From OMIW01 sp044235645 (GTDB lineage: Bacteria > Bdellovibrionota_C > UBA2361 > OMIW01), in the NCBI GenBank assembly GCA_044235645.1, contig JBIIHQ010000008.1:91018-155017 (forward strand): DNA of 64,000 nt, written 5' to 3'. Below the pieces are notes generated by a model. That model saw only the letters and a program-made list of their open reading frames with translations. It did no database searches and was not told where the DNA came from. Of this stretch, positions 26,700 to 35,759 are shown in pieces; positions within the stretch are counted from its first letter, which is position 1; each line of letters begins with the position of its first letter. Made by a program: the position numbers and the translations under genes.

Positions 26700-27851
26700 G
26701 TGACAATCAAGTGGCGAATCAGACTTGCAATGTCTCTCATTCAGGTCACCTTTTTCGTGGTAGGATTTTCAAATCTATCCCGAGCGTGGCATATCAAGGA
26801 AATCTCTCACCGAATAGAATCAAGCTTCCGAGGGAACGGGGCGATCGGCGCACTCTCTGACCAGATAAAGGCTCTCCACGAAAACGCCCAAAACATGGAG
26901 TGGTGGGCCTACGCCTCGATACTGGGAAGTTTTATTCTGACGGTGATTGTTCAAACAATCACCAACAGAGGGATAAACCAGCAGCTTGGCCATATGGTCG
27001 ATTTTCTGAGTAGTGCCTCCGAACAGCTTAATGATGCTGCTCTCCAGGTCTCTCAAAGCAGCCAGTCGCTCGCTCAAACCTCCACTGAACAGGCCGCCTC
27101 GCTGAAACATGCAGCAACCTCCATCTCCGACCTGTCCGCGACCGCGACCGCATCGTCAGAGAAAGCATACGCCGCCGCCCAGCTTTCATCAGGAGTCGCT
27201 GAAAACTCAATAAAGGGGGCTGACGCCATGGGAATCATGGTTGATTCGATTCAAATGATTAAGCAATCATCCGATGAAACGGCAGAGATTGTAAAAATTA
27301 TCGATGAGATCGCATTCCAGACGAATCTGTTGGCACTCAATGCCGCAGTTGAAGCCGCTCGAGCGGGAGACGCCGGGAAAGGATTTGCGGTGGTCGCGGA
27401 GGAGGTTCGTAACCTTGCCCAACGAAGCGCCGCGGCAGCTCGCGAGACCGGAGATAAAATTCGGCGCTCCGTTGATTTAGCAGTTCAGGGGGTCGAGACG
27501 ACAAACAGCGCGGCAACAGCCCTGTCTCGGATTAGGTCAAGCGCAGAGCAGGCAACCGGTGTCGTTAAGGAGATAACTCAAGCCGCCACAGAACAGGCCT
27601 CAACTATCCGACAGCTCACCTGCACCACGGAGGAACTCAACGCCACCACTCAGACAACCGCTTCAGCGGCAGAGCAATGCGCTTCGGCAAGCACTCAACT
27701 TCTTGCCCAAGCCCGCTCGGTAAAGGGAGTCGCGTTGGAGCTTGCATCGCTCGTCATGGGCAAGTCGGCAGGCGCCCAGAATCAAGGCCGTGTCCCGCGG
27801 TCGGTGACGCCAATCCGTCGAGAGCGTCATCAGTCGTACGCTATCCACTGA
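26700..27851 (+). CDS. Methyl-accepting chemotaxis protein
   Basis: The start GTG at 26700 has AGGGAGAG 6 bases upstream. A longer frame from 26586 lacks this. The 383-residue protein has a membrane helix at about 10-25, a short periplasmic region of about 60 residues, a second helix at about 75-95, and a cytoplasmic coiled-coil signalling domain. The hairpin tip carries the invariant DEIAFQTNLLALNAAVEAA, with AGDAGKGFAVVAEEVRNLA after it. Glu/Gln methylation sites are likely in ATEQASTIRQL-type heptads. It signals to CheA/CheW, which are not in the window. The small sensor loop leaves little room for a ligand domain. Confidence 0.9.
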   Translation: MTIKWRIRLAMSLIQVTFFVVGFSNLSRAWHIKEISHRIESSFRGNGAIGALSDQIKALHENAQNMEWWAYASILGSFILTVIVQTITNRGINQQLGHMVDFLSSASEQLNDAALQVSQSSQSLAQTSTEQAASLKHAATSISDLSATATASSEKAYAAAQLSSGVAENSIKGADAMGIMVDSIQMIKQSSDETAEIVKIIDEIAFQTNLLALNAAVEAARAGDAGKGFAVVAEEVRNLAQRSAAAARETGDKIRRSVDLAVQGVETTNSAATALSRIRSSAEQATGVVKEITQAATEQASTIRQLTCTTEELNATTQTTASAAEQCASASTQLLAQARSVKGVALELASLVMGKSAGAQNQGRVPRSVTPIRRERHQSYAIH

Positions 27852-27882
27852 TACCCCGCACGTCGAAAGCGATTCGGAACAG

Positions 27883-27931
27883 GGCTGCAGGACGGTTGAT
27901 AATCTCAGGTCAGACCGTCCCCCCCGCAGCC
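27883..27931. other. Long hairpin between convergent MCP and nadK genes
   Basis: GGCTGC (27883-27888) pairs with GCAGCC (27926-27931), and inside it GACGGT (27891-27896) with ACCGTC (27914-27919). It overlaps the last codons of nadK. No long T-run on either strand. Its place between converging genes suggests a bidirectional transcription block or mRNA 3' end protection. Confidence 0.5.
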
Positions 27932-28803
27932 TGACCCCAATTAAGCTTGCCCCTTAAAATGTCAAAATAGCTGCGACGAGGAGAGCGGACGAACCTTACC
28001 TCGTGTTTTGACCTGATTATCCTCACGACATCCTGCTCTTCGAGGGGTACCAGTACCTGTCCGTCAATACTGAGAGATACCGCTCCTCCATGCGACGAGC
28101 TCGACAGAGAAAGCTCGGCATCAAGCGGCAAAATGAGGGGCCGACAGGTGAGAGAATGGGGGCAAATCGGGGTAACAAGGTAAACACCCAACGAGGGATA
28201 AACGATTGAACCCCCCGCGGCTAATGAATATGCCGTTGAGCCCGTCGGAGTTGCCACAATAACCCCATCGGCGCGAACCCGCATTACCGCCTCGGAATTA
28301 ACCCACAGATCGAGCGAAACGAGCGGGGACTTCGTTTCCTTCTGAATAACTGCATCATTCACCGCCTGAGAGGCAAAAATGACCTCTCTATCTCGAACAA
28401 CCTCGACGTGCAGCATCGAGCGCGTGCCATAAGCAACCCGATGGTGGAAAAACGCCTCGAGAGTCTCAAACAGTTCCTCGGGAGCGATCTCAGTCAGAAA
28501 ACCGAGAGTCCCAAAATTGACCCCTATCAAAACCGGGGATCTTTCTCCGACGTAACGGGCTATACCGATGAGAGTTCCATCCCCTCCAAGCGATACGATA
28601 ACATCAGCCTCGTCGGGGAGTGCGACCGGCGATCTCGCACTCACACCTTCGTCGGGGATTTCTCCTGCTGCCTGATATCGGGCAAAGGCTGCTTGCTCGA
28701 TAACAACAGGCAAGCCGCGATTCCGTGCCCACCTTACTACTTCCGAGCCAAGGGCTGAGGCCTCTGCTGTCCCTTGCCGAACTGCAAGTCCGAGCACCGT
28801 CAT
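27910..28803 (-). CDS. nadK: NAD kinase
   Basis: The enzyme phosphorylates NAD+ to NADP+ with ATP or polyphosphate. The GGDGT motif is at residues 73-77, with NFGTLGFLTEI shortly after, the NDAVIQKE segment (Asn-Asp substrate site), the DGVIVATPTGSTAYSLAAGGSIV motif, and TPICPHSLTCRPLI. The 297-residue length is typical of Gram-negative enzymes. The ATG at 28803 gives the usual short N-terminus. It converges with the MCP gene. Confidence 0.93.
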   Translation of the reverse strand: MTVLGLAVRQGTAEASALGSEVVRWARNRGLPVVIEQAAFARYQAAGEIPDEGVSARSPVALPDEADVIVSLGGDGTLIGIARYVGERSPVLIGVNFGTLGFLTEIAPEELFETLEAFFHHRVAYGTRSMLHVEVVRDREVIFASQAVNDAVIQKETKSPLVSLDLWVNSEAVMRVRADGVIVATPTGSTAYSLAAGGSIVYPSLGVYLVTPICPHSLTCRPLILPLDAELSLSSSSHGGAVSLSIDGQVLVPLEEQDVVRIIRSKHEVRFVRSPRRSYFDILRGKLNWGQAAGGTV

Positions 28804-28913
28804 ACTAATGTATCCACCTGAGAACGATTGACATCTGAGATATCAAGGTTTGCCAATCTACCGAGCCCGGGAGACTGAGCCTTTTGCCCATCTACCCCAT
28901 CATCACCCGACCA

Positions 28914-29414
28914 TTAGCCCCGATCATCATTGATGGGACTGCTCTTCGAACTACCATCCTCTGAGACTATCGCCTTCATTCTCTGAGACGCAACCTCCTT
29001 CGAGCGGAATTCTTTTCCCGCCAACGCAGCACTTACCCGCCCTGGCGCTGTCGTGACTTCATCGTACATCTCATTAAATTCGGCGCGTTCATCATCAGGA
29101 AGGAGGTTGGAAACATAGAGGGGCTCGTAACCACTCATCGATAGCAACGAGTTTCCGAGAACATAGATTGCATAAGGGGGGAATACGACAATCGCTCCTA
29201 CGTTGAGAGCCGTTTGCCCCAAACCGGGGCCATATAGCCAGTTCTCACCCACCTCCGAAAGGACTTTCGGCGCATCCTCAGGCGCAATCTGCGGTACCCC
29301 TTTTTGGAGGTTTGTCGCTTCAGGCGATGGCTCTTTCTCGCGAAGAAGTCCACAGCCGACGGTCGTCACCACCATGAGAAACAGGAGCTGCAAACGATAC
29401 ACACGAGGATGCAT
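28914..29414 (-). CDS. Predicted lipoprotein with an internal hydrophobic segment
   Basis: The start at 29414 gives a signal peptide MHPRVYRLQLLFLMVVTTVGC with the lipobox Cys at residue 21. The longer frame from 29549 buries this signal and is rejected. The mature protein (about 145 residues) has a hydrophobic stretch near residues 70-90 (TALNVGAIVVFPPYAIYVL), reminiscent of proteins placed in the inner membrane face. The tail is charged, with Ser/Lys at the end. No known family. The gene follows nadK on the minus strand. Confidence 0.65.
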   Translation of the reverse strand: MHPRVYRLQLLFLMVVTTVGCGLLREKEPSPEATNLQKGVPQIAPEDAPKVLSEVGENWLYGPGLGQTALNVGAIVVFPPYAIYVLGNSLLSMSGYEPLYVSNLLPDDERAEFNEMYDEVTTAPGRVSAALAGKEFRSKEVASQRMKAIVSEDGSSKSSPINDDRG

Positions 29415-29688
29415 CCACCTGAGAGAGCCCGAATGGAGAGAAAAAGTGCTCGATTGCCCGCGATAACCATCAGCATCAACCGCGATTCTCGACCGACCAG
29501 CTTTGCTTTTACGATCACGATAGCGATCCAACACGTTATCCCCCCCCATTCCCCAACGTAGGACATCTTGAGAAGAAAGTATACCGTATCTCCCCCCTCA
29601 GCACACGCTACATCGAGACAAAGCCCCCGATCTGCCCCCTCAAGATTAGCTTGGAGGCACGCCTTTAAATCGGTTCAGAATTCGGTAG

Positions 29689-30891
29689 ATGAGATTGAAA
29701 TTCGAGGGGATGCATGAAACTCCTCGGTTTCACCATAGGCGAGGGCCACGTCTGTTTTGGGTCTGGACAAAGTATAACAGTCACCCTAACAATATGACGG
29801 TATTTGTCAGAGCCTTTTGCACGGCCAAGGAGCCTCATTCCATGTTTTGCTCATCTGCTCCTCACCTGAAAATTCCATCATCGGAGAATTTTTCTCGCGC
29901 GGAGAAGCTCCTCCGGCACCGCTCTTCCACATTACCTCGTCGGACTCCATCCCGGGTCGTGAGTTTTCTCATCACGCTGATCGCGATCTCCCTCGTTCCA
30001 CTTAACTTACTGAGAGCACAGGAATTTCAAGAGGGAGCGGGAGGAACGATTGACAAGAAACGTCGCTCGCCCGTGATAGGTTTGGATACCGAACGGACTG
30101 CAAGCGAGGTCAAGATACTCGTTGATGCGTATATACCGAATGAGGAGTATCGAGCTTACCCCATTCGTTTTGAAATATTTGTGAACCGTCACCTTCTGGT
30201 GAGTCAGATTCGTTCCCCTGAATTACCGGGAGCAATCGGTGTGACCGTACCCCCAACGATTGCCGCGCCCCCCTTCAACTATTCAATCGTCGCAACCGTT
30301 ATCCACCCCAATAGGCAATTTTCTTCCGTCGCCCAGGGAGCGGTGTATCCAGTAGACCTCTCGGGCACCCTCTCATGTGAGGTCAAGACGACGAACCAGG
30401 GCGAGAACGATTCGGTGCAAACTCTTGAGTTCCCGAGGGCGACTGCCTCGCAGTCGGCCCCCAACCGTATGAGGATAGCGCTTGGTGGACCTCATGACAC
30501 CGAGGCCCAGCGGGTGGCTGAACTTGAGCTCAGTGGCACAACAGTCCTTGGTTCGCTATCTGATGGAGTCGGGGGTACGTCATCGATAAGCGGATCCCTG
30601 GTAATAGATGGTGCTCAGAGGGTTCAATCACTCGATGTGTCCGGGTCCGGCGGTCTCCCTTCTCTTTCATGTAACCGCATTGAGGGACAGCCGGAAGATC
30701 TATCGGTTACTCAGGAGACCTCATTTGATATTTTTGACCCCGCCGTTTCTTCGTCGCACCCGGCGAGCGGGGCAGCGCCGACGGTGTATGACGGAACGGG
30801 TGAAGAAACCTTCGGGGGGGGTAATTCAAGCGCAGGAGCGGTTCCAAACGAAAATGACGAGTCGGAGATCATTGACGCTCTTCTGCCGTAA
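29689..30891 (+). CDS. Predicted exported protein, unknown function
   Basis: A signal-peptide-like helix (SFLITLIAISLVPLNLLRAQE) lies about 92-112 residues into the frame, so the real start is probably internal: Met codons at 29794 and 29842 are candidates. After cleavage near RAQE the protein has a beta-rich domain of about 110 residues (ILVDAYIPNEEYRAYPIRFE onward), then a second Gly/Ser-rich beta region and a low-complexity acidic C-terminus. Cys residues SLSCE and LSCNR may pair. No family recognised. Confidence 0.55.
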   Translation: MRLKFEGMHETPRFHHRRGPRLFWVWTKYNSHPNNMTVFVRAFCTAKEPHSMFCSSAPHLKIPSSENFSRAEKLLRHRSSTLPRRTPSRVVSFLITLIAISLVPLNLLRAQEFQEGAGGTIDKKRRSPVIGLDTERTASEVKILVDAYIPNEEYRAYPIRFEIFVNRHLLVSQIRSPELPGAIGVTVPPTIAAPPFNYSIVATVIHPNRQFSSVAQGAVYPVDLSGTLSCEVKTTNQGENDSVQTLEFPRATASQSAPNRMRIALGGPHDTEAQRVAELELSGTTVLGSLSDGVGGTSSISGSLVIDGAQRVQSLDVSGSGGLPSLSCNRIEGQPEDLSVTQETSFDIFDPAVSSSHPASGAAPTVYDGTGEETFGGGNSSAGAVPNENDESEIIDALLP

Positions 30892-30980
30892 TTTGACGGC
30901 TCAATTGTGTGACCGCTGCGACATTTCATGTAGCCACGTGGGGCGGTATACGAGCCCCCCATCCTCTCTTGTAGTGCTTT

Positions 30981-32108
30981 ATGATCCTCTCCGACCACCA
31001 CCTTATGCTCCGCGACACCCTTCGGGAGTTTGCTCGCACCGCCCTTGCCCCTTTTGCGGCGGGATGGGACCGCGCCCACCAGTTTCCTCGCGACGCTTTG
31101 AGACAGCTGGGCGCGATGGGAGCTCTCGGCATTCTCGTGCCGGAATCTTTTGGGGGGAGCGGTATGGATTACCTCTCACTCGCCGTTGCTCTTGAGGAAA
31201 TTGCCGTCGGCGATGGTGCCGTCTCAACGATAGTTAGCGTCCAAAACTCGGTGATATGCGGTCCTATCCTTCAGTTCGGAACCTCAGAGCAGCAGGCTCG
31301 CTATCTGCCTCGTCTGGCATCCGGGGAGCTGCTCGGCTGTTTTTGTCTTACCGAGCCCGCTGTCGGGTCAGATGCCGCGGCGATACAAACAACCGCCACC
31401 CGCGATGGGGATGACTACCTGATATCGGGGATTAAGCAATTTATCACGACCGGCAGGAATGCAGATATCGCGATCGTGTTTGCCGTAACCGATCGCGCCG
31501 CAGGGCGAAAGGGAATAAGCGCTTTTATCGTTGAAACAACCAATCCCGGGTATCGGGTACAACGGGTCGAGGACAAGCTTGGGCAACGCGCGTCCGACAC
31601 TGCTCAGATTGCCTTTGAACAGTGTCGCGTCCCCCGCGATGCGATTCTCGGCGAGGAAGGAGAAGGGTACCGCATTGCCCTCAGCAATCTCGAGGGTGGT
31701 CGGATTGGAATCGCTGCTCAATCAGTCGGTATGGCGCGAGCCGCATACGAGGCAGCGCTTACCTACGCCCGCGACCGGGTATCATTTGGAAAACCGATCA
31801 TCGAACATCAAGCAATCGCATTCAAACTCGCCGATATGGCCGTCTCAATCGAAGCATCGCGCCAACTCGTATGGCACGCCGCCGCACTTCGCGACAGCGG
31901 TGCCCCCTGCCTCAAAGAAGCCTCAATGGCAAAGCTCTTCGCCTCTGAGGCCGCAGAGCGAATCTGCTCAGATGCGCTCCAGATACACGGCGGTTATGGT
32001 TACGTCACAGACTTTCCCGTAGAGAGAATCTACCGAGACGTACGAGTTTGTCAGATATATGAGGGGACCAGCGATATTCAGCGAATCGTGATAAGTCGGG
32101 CATTATAA
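30981..32108 (+). CDS. Acyl-CoA dehydrogenase
   Basis: A flavoenzyme for alpha,beta-dehydrogenation of acyl-CoA thioesters, passing electrons to ETF. The length of 375 residues is typical. Family signatures are CFCLTEPAVGSDAAAIQTTA (near 114-135), QHQAIAFKLADMA-like EHQAIAFKLADMA, QIHGGYGYVTDFPVERIYRDVRV and the catalytic Glu in CQIYEGTSDIQ (Glu361), the position used by short- and medium-chain enzymes. Chain-length preference cannot be read from sequence alone. It stands alone, without enoyl-CoA hydratase or thiolase neighbours. Confidence 0.93.
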   Translation: MILSDHHLMLRDTLREFARTALAPFAAGWDRAHQFPRDALRQLGAMGALGILVPESFGGSGMDYLSLAVALEEIAVGDGAVSTIVSVQNSVICGPILQFGTSEQQARYLPRLASGELLGCFCLTEPAVGSDAAAIQTTATRDGDDYLISGIKQFITTGRNADIAIVFAVTDRAAGRKGISAFIVETTNPGYRVQRVEDKLGQRASDTAQIAFEQCRVPRDAILGEEGEGYRIALSNLEGGRIGIAAQSVGMARAAYEAALTYARDRVSFGKPIIEHQAIAFKLADMAVSIEASRQLVWHAAALRDSGAPCLKEASMAKLFASEAAERICSDALQIHGGYGYVTDFPVERIYRDVRVCQIYEGTSDIQRIVISRAL

Positions 32109-32138
32109 AAACTGAAGATCTCGACCAACCCTGAGAGA

Positions 32139-32966
32139 TTACCGGCTGCGTCGCTCTAACCTTCGGCTGACCTCTCTGGCACATCGCTCGAATCTGCCAA
32201 TTGGGCCCCCCTTCTTACGCTCCCCCTTAGCGAGCTCCGTCGCTCCAAGAGATCGTCGCAATTGAGGATAGTCCTCCAACATAAGAGCTTCATCGAGAAA
32301 CGAATGAACCACACCCGGATCCCTCAAGAGCCTCCTTAATGATTCGGGAGAATTCACCTCTACATCGACTGTCATAATCTCCCACCCTGCCCTGCCAAAG
32401 GACCGTTCAGTTTTTCCCATTCCCACCCGGTTAATCACATCAATCGCGACTGAGACCCCAAACCGCTCAGGAGTCGGTACGTCGTAGCGATCCTTCACGA
32501 GACTTCCCGCAGTCGCGAATGCTCGGAGCATCGTAAATTCCTCAGCCGACAAGATGACCGGAGGAAGCTCGATCCGCTCGCCCAAGCCAAGAGAGTTGCG
32601 AGGAGTTTTCATAGTTAGCTCATGAATCGCCTCCGCCCTCTCTCCAGCCCACATTGGCTGCGACTTCCGAATCCGAACCTGAGACACCTCATCCTTTATC
32701 TCCTCAGGAATCAGAACCCCGGTGCGCGACTCGTAAAGCGAAACCAACTCGGGAAAGCGCCCCGCTGTAAAGTAATGTTGTTCTATTTTAGTCTTGGGTA
32801 ATCGGTCGAGATGAATTCCCGCCGCGCTGAGCTGCCTGTTCAACACGGCGAATTTTACCTCCCGCTCCACCGCAACCTCAGGGATGAGCAGGCTGCCCGC
32901 GGAGAATTGTTGGGGCGCCGAGGTGTCAGAGACCCCGGGGTTGAGCATTGAATCATTCGTCTTCAT
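32139..32966 (-). CDS. CYTH-domain protein
   Basis: The 275-residue protein has a CYTH (triphosphate tunnel metalloenzyme) domain: the entry strand EREVKF (ExExK) near residue 34, then IEQHYF, QVRIRKSQ, HELTMKT and a C-terminal basic region. Such enzymes bind triphosphates. Members include adenylyl cyclases, thiamine triphosphatases and inorganic triphosphatases. There is no CHAD domain. The long basic tail (GERKKGGPIGRFERC then RRLERRSR) is unusual. Substrate unknown. Confidence 0.7.
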   Translation of the reverse strand: MKTNDSMLNPGVSDTSAPQQFSAGSLLIPEVAVEREVKFAVLNRQLSAAGIHLDRLPKTKIEQHYFTAGRFPELVSLYESRTGVLIPEEIKDEVSQVRIRKSQPMWAGERAEAIHELTMKTPRNSLGLGERIELPPVILSAEEFTMLRAFATAGSLVKDRYDVPTPERFGVSVAIDVINRVGMGKTERSFGRAGWEIMTVDVEVNSPESLRRLLRDPGVVHSFLDEALMLEDYPQLRRSLGATELAKGERKKGGPIGRFERCAREVSRRLERRSR

Positions 32967-33007
32967 CGTATCGGCGCATCTCCCCCGAGGTATCAGAGAC
33001 TCCGGGG
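32919..33007. repeat. Pair of 22-bp direct repeats
   Basis: CGAGGTRTCAGAGAYYCCGGGG-type units occur at 32919-32940 (inside the CYTH gene N-terminus) and 32986-33007 (just upstream of its start), 67 bases apart, with 20 of 22 bases equal. It looks like a local duplication. Confidence 0.6.
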
Positions 33008-33182
33008 CTCACCCAGGTCAATGTATTATCAGCTTCTTACAAACTCTGCACCCACCCCCCATCCACATGAGGGGGCCATCGCACTCATAGCACCCCCAGA
33101 GTCCCTCCGACACCCCCTCGAACCTCCCTCACAGAATTCTCACACGTTCTCATCGCCCCCCCCGCATTTGGCACCGAGTCGC

Positions 33183-33197
33183 TGGCACTTAACTTGC
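33183..33197 (+). promoter_or_regulatory. Sigma-54 (RpoN) promoter of flgE
   Basis: TGGCAC (33183-33188), five bases, TTGC (33194-33197). The GG and GC doublets are exactly 12 bases apart, as required for -24/-12 elements. It lies 57 bases before the flgE ATG, leaving a leader of about 45 bases. Hook genes are classical sigma-54 targets in many flagellar hierarchies. An activator of the FlgR/FlrC type would be needed, but its binding site is not evident. Confidence 0.85.
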
Positions 33198-33253
33198 CCT
33201 AAAACTCCTCACTGGGAAGGTTTTTCCTCAACAGCCCCCGATTAAGGAGCCCT

Positions 33254-34522
33254 ATGCGTCTTGAGTCTGCCCTCTACTCCAGCCGATCCGGCATCGATGC
33301 TCACGGTCTTGCCATCGGGGTGGTCGGAGACAATATCGCGAACGCGAGCACGACAGGCTACAAGGCAGCCCGTTCGGAGTTTCAGGACCTATTTGCCGAT
33401 GGATACGACGGACGTGCTTCCTACGCGGGGCCACAGGTTGGGAATGGGACTGCAATCGCAGCGGTACGGCCAATCCATACCTCAGGAGGAATCGATCAAA
33501 CGGGACGCGAACTCGATGCAGCCATTGATGGAAACGGATTTTTTCTCGTCGGTGATGCGGCAAATCCATTTTTTACCCGGGATGGTGCCTTTACCCTGAG
33601 TGCTGATGGATTCCTTACAACGAACACTGGTCAGTCCGTCCTGGGATATACACCCGGTGCAACTGAGTTAAGCCCCATCAACATGCTGGCTCTTACCGGT
33701 CTTGTCGGCGAAGCGAGTACCGAGGGCGCAATCGCTGGCAACCTTCCCGCAAATGCCCCAATCGCCACTCCTCCCGCCAACCCCACGACGTTTGAGGCGA
33801 TCACATCTGTCGCCTCATACCAAACTACGGTCGAGGTGTATGATTCACTCGGCGCGACCCACCCCATCACCCTTTCTTTCTACCGCACCGCGCCCAATAG
33901 CTGGACCATTCAAGCTCACGTCGATGGCTCAGAGCTCCAAGGAGGCACTGCGGGGACCCCCTCTCAACTCGGCGCAAATACGACCATTACTTTCTCCCCG
34001 AACGGGACGATTGAGGAGGCAAATCGCGCAGCGGCTTCTATCGTCGTCACACCGACCTTCGCAAACGGATCCACTGCTGGAAACATCAACCTCAATCTCG
34101 GCAACTTCGTGCAGTTTGCCAGCCCAGGCAGCACTACCTCGGTCACGATCAACGGCAAACCAGCGGGCCGAATCCTCTCCTACGAAATAGAGCAGAATGG
34201 GACGATCCAAGCCATACTCTCAACAGGCTTCCGCGCTCCTCTCGGTACAATCGCTCTTGGGGATGTCACGAATGTGGATGGCCTTCAACGAACAGGTGAC
34301 AATGATTTTAGTCAAACAACACTATCGGGAACTTCAACATTCCTCCGACCCGGGGAAGAGCGCACAGGGCTTATTCGGGGACGCAGCCTTGAGCTATCTA
34401 CAACTGATATCAGCCGAGAATTCACCAATCTCGTGCTGATCCAGCGAGGTTACGAGGCTAATAGCAAAATATTAAACAGCACCTCTGACCTGATGCGGCA
34501 AACAATCCAGCTTCTCGGATAA
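33254..34522 (+). CDS. flgE: Flagellar hook protein
   Basis: The 422-residue protein shows rod/hook-family ends. The N-terminus SGIDAHGLAIGVVGDNIANAS holds the conserved NIANAST-type motif, with TGYKAARSEFQDLF after it. The F/GFFLVGDA...FTRDGAFTLSADGFL segment (near 98-130) and a C-terminal ISREFTNLVLIQRGYEANSK helix complete the set. The first domain also matches DGNGFF of FlgE/FlgF/FlgG. The size and a central beta-rich region (about 150-330) fit FlgE rather than FlgG. AAGGAG precedes the ATG by 6 bases. No other flagellar genes are in the window. It is extracellular, exported by the flagellar type III system. Confidence 0.88.
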   Translation: MRLESALYSSRSGIDAHGLAIGVVGDNIANASTTGYKAARSEFQDLFADGYDGRASYAGPQVGNGTAIAAVRPIHTSGGIDQTGRELDAAIDGNGFFLVGDAANPFFTRDGAFTLSADGFLTTNTGQSVLGYTPGATELSPINMLALTGLVGEASTEGAIAGNLPANAPIATPPANPTTFEAITSVASYQTTVEVYDSLGATHPITLSFYRTAPNSWTIQAHVDGSELQGGTAGTPSQLGANTTITFSPNGTIEEANRAAASIVVTPTFANGSTAGNINLNLGNFVQFASPGSTTSVTINGKPAGRILSYEIEQNGTIQAILSTGFRAPLGTIALGDVTNVDGLQRTGDNDFSQTTLSGTSTFLRPGEERTGLIRGRSLELSTTDISREFTNLVLIQRGYEANSKILNSTSDLMRQTIQLLG

Positions 34523-34734
34523 CAACGAGAACTCTAGCTCGACTATCACCTCGCCGCCTTCTGATCATTCGAATGAGGCGCACCAATGCCCACCCATTAA
34601 ATCCTCGCGAGCGAGAATCGAGGTGAACTCCCCGAAGCTCATTAGCCTTCTCACCACTCTGCTAAAGCTCCCGGCCCCAAAAACACAACTCGCTGATTGA
34701 CCAAATGACTAGGCCGGGCCTTAACCAACCCAGT

Positions 34735-35700
34735 TCACTTGGTGTCACCCACCGCATCAGCAATTGCCACCATTACCTCATCGGTCAACTGTGGCAAAAC
34801 CACCAAAGCACCCAGATTCTCAATAAGCTGCTCCTCACGAGTCGCACCCAGGAGGACCGTGCTTACTGCCCGATTTCGGAGACACCACGCGATCGCCAAT
34901 TGCGAAACTGAACAGGAGAGGTCCCGCGCAATCGGCAACAGCGCATCGACCACGGCGAGTTTATCGGCGGTAATCCGATCCCGTATCCATTCGAAGCCGG
35001 GAAGCGCGGCCCGCGAATCTGAGGGAATGCCGCCCTGATATTTCCCTGACAACAATCCCGATGCCAGCGGGCTCCACGTCGTTAACCCAATACCCAACTC
35101 ATCAAGGATCCGTCGATACTCCCCCTCAACCCGCGCCCGGGCAAAAAGATTATATTGTGGCTGCTCTGCAACCGGCTTGTGGAGATGATGCCGCTCCGCG
35201 ATTTCGTATGCCCGCGCTATCTCCTCTGCGCTCCACTCCGAAGTACCCCAATACAGCGCCTTTCCTTGGGTAACGATATCGTGCATCGCCCACACCGTCT
35301 CTTCAATTGGCGTATCGGGATCAGGACGATGACACAGAAGAAGATCGACATGATCGAGTTGGAGCCGCTGTAGACACCCATTAATTCCCTCGAGAAGATA
35401 TTTACGATTGAGGGTATTTTTTTCATTTGGCCCCTCATGCAACCCCCAGAACAGCTTTGTTGCGATTAGATAGCTCGAACGTCGCCATCCGAGCCTCTTG
35501 AGGCTCTCCCCCATCAACCGCTCGGACTCTCCTTTCGCGTAAACTTCAGCATTATCGAAAAAATTGATCCCCGCGTCGTAAGCCCGAGCCAACATCCGGT
35601 CGCACTGACTGCTATCGAGCTGATTGTTGAAGGTCACCCACGAACCAAACGACAATGCGCTCACCTTAATTCCCGTTCTCCCCAGTCGACGATATTCCAT
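34735..35700 (-). CDS. Aldo/keto reductase (Kv-beta-like family)
   Basis: The ATG at 35700 has GGGAG 8 bases upstream. A TTG two codons earlier is less likely. The 321-residue NADP-dependent oxidoreductase has a (beta/alpha)8 barrel with the AKR tetrad: Asp and Tyr in FFDNAEVYAKGESERLMG, Lys in IATKLFWG, and His in LLLCHRPDPDTPIEE. The KYLLEGINGCLQRLQLDHVD segment resembles potassium-channel beta-subunit type AKRs. Physiological substrate unknown. It sits 59 bases after the end of hmgA on the same strand and may be cotranscribed with it. Confidence 0.9.
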   Translation of the reverse strand: MEYRRLGRTGIKVSALSFGSWVTFNNQLDSSQCDRMLARAYDAGINFFDNAEVYAKGESERLMGESLKRLGWRRSSYLIATKLFWGLHEGPNEKNTLNRKYLLEGINGCLQRLQLDHVDLLLCHRPDPDTPIEETVWAMHDIVTQGKALYWGTSEWSAEEIARAYEIAERHHLHKPVAEQPQYNLFARARVEGEYRRILDELGIGLTTWSPLASGLLSGKYQGGIPSDSRAALPGFEWIRDRITADKLAVVDALLPIARDLSCSVSQLAIAWCLRNRAVSTVLLGATREEQLIENLGALVVLPQLTDEVMVAIADAVGDTK

Positions 35701-35759
35701 ATCCAAATGCTCCCATAGAAAAGACTATTAATCCCTGAAGCCCCGCTGCCAATACGCCT

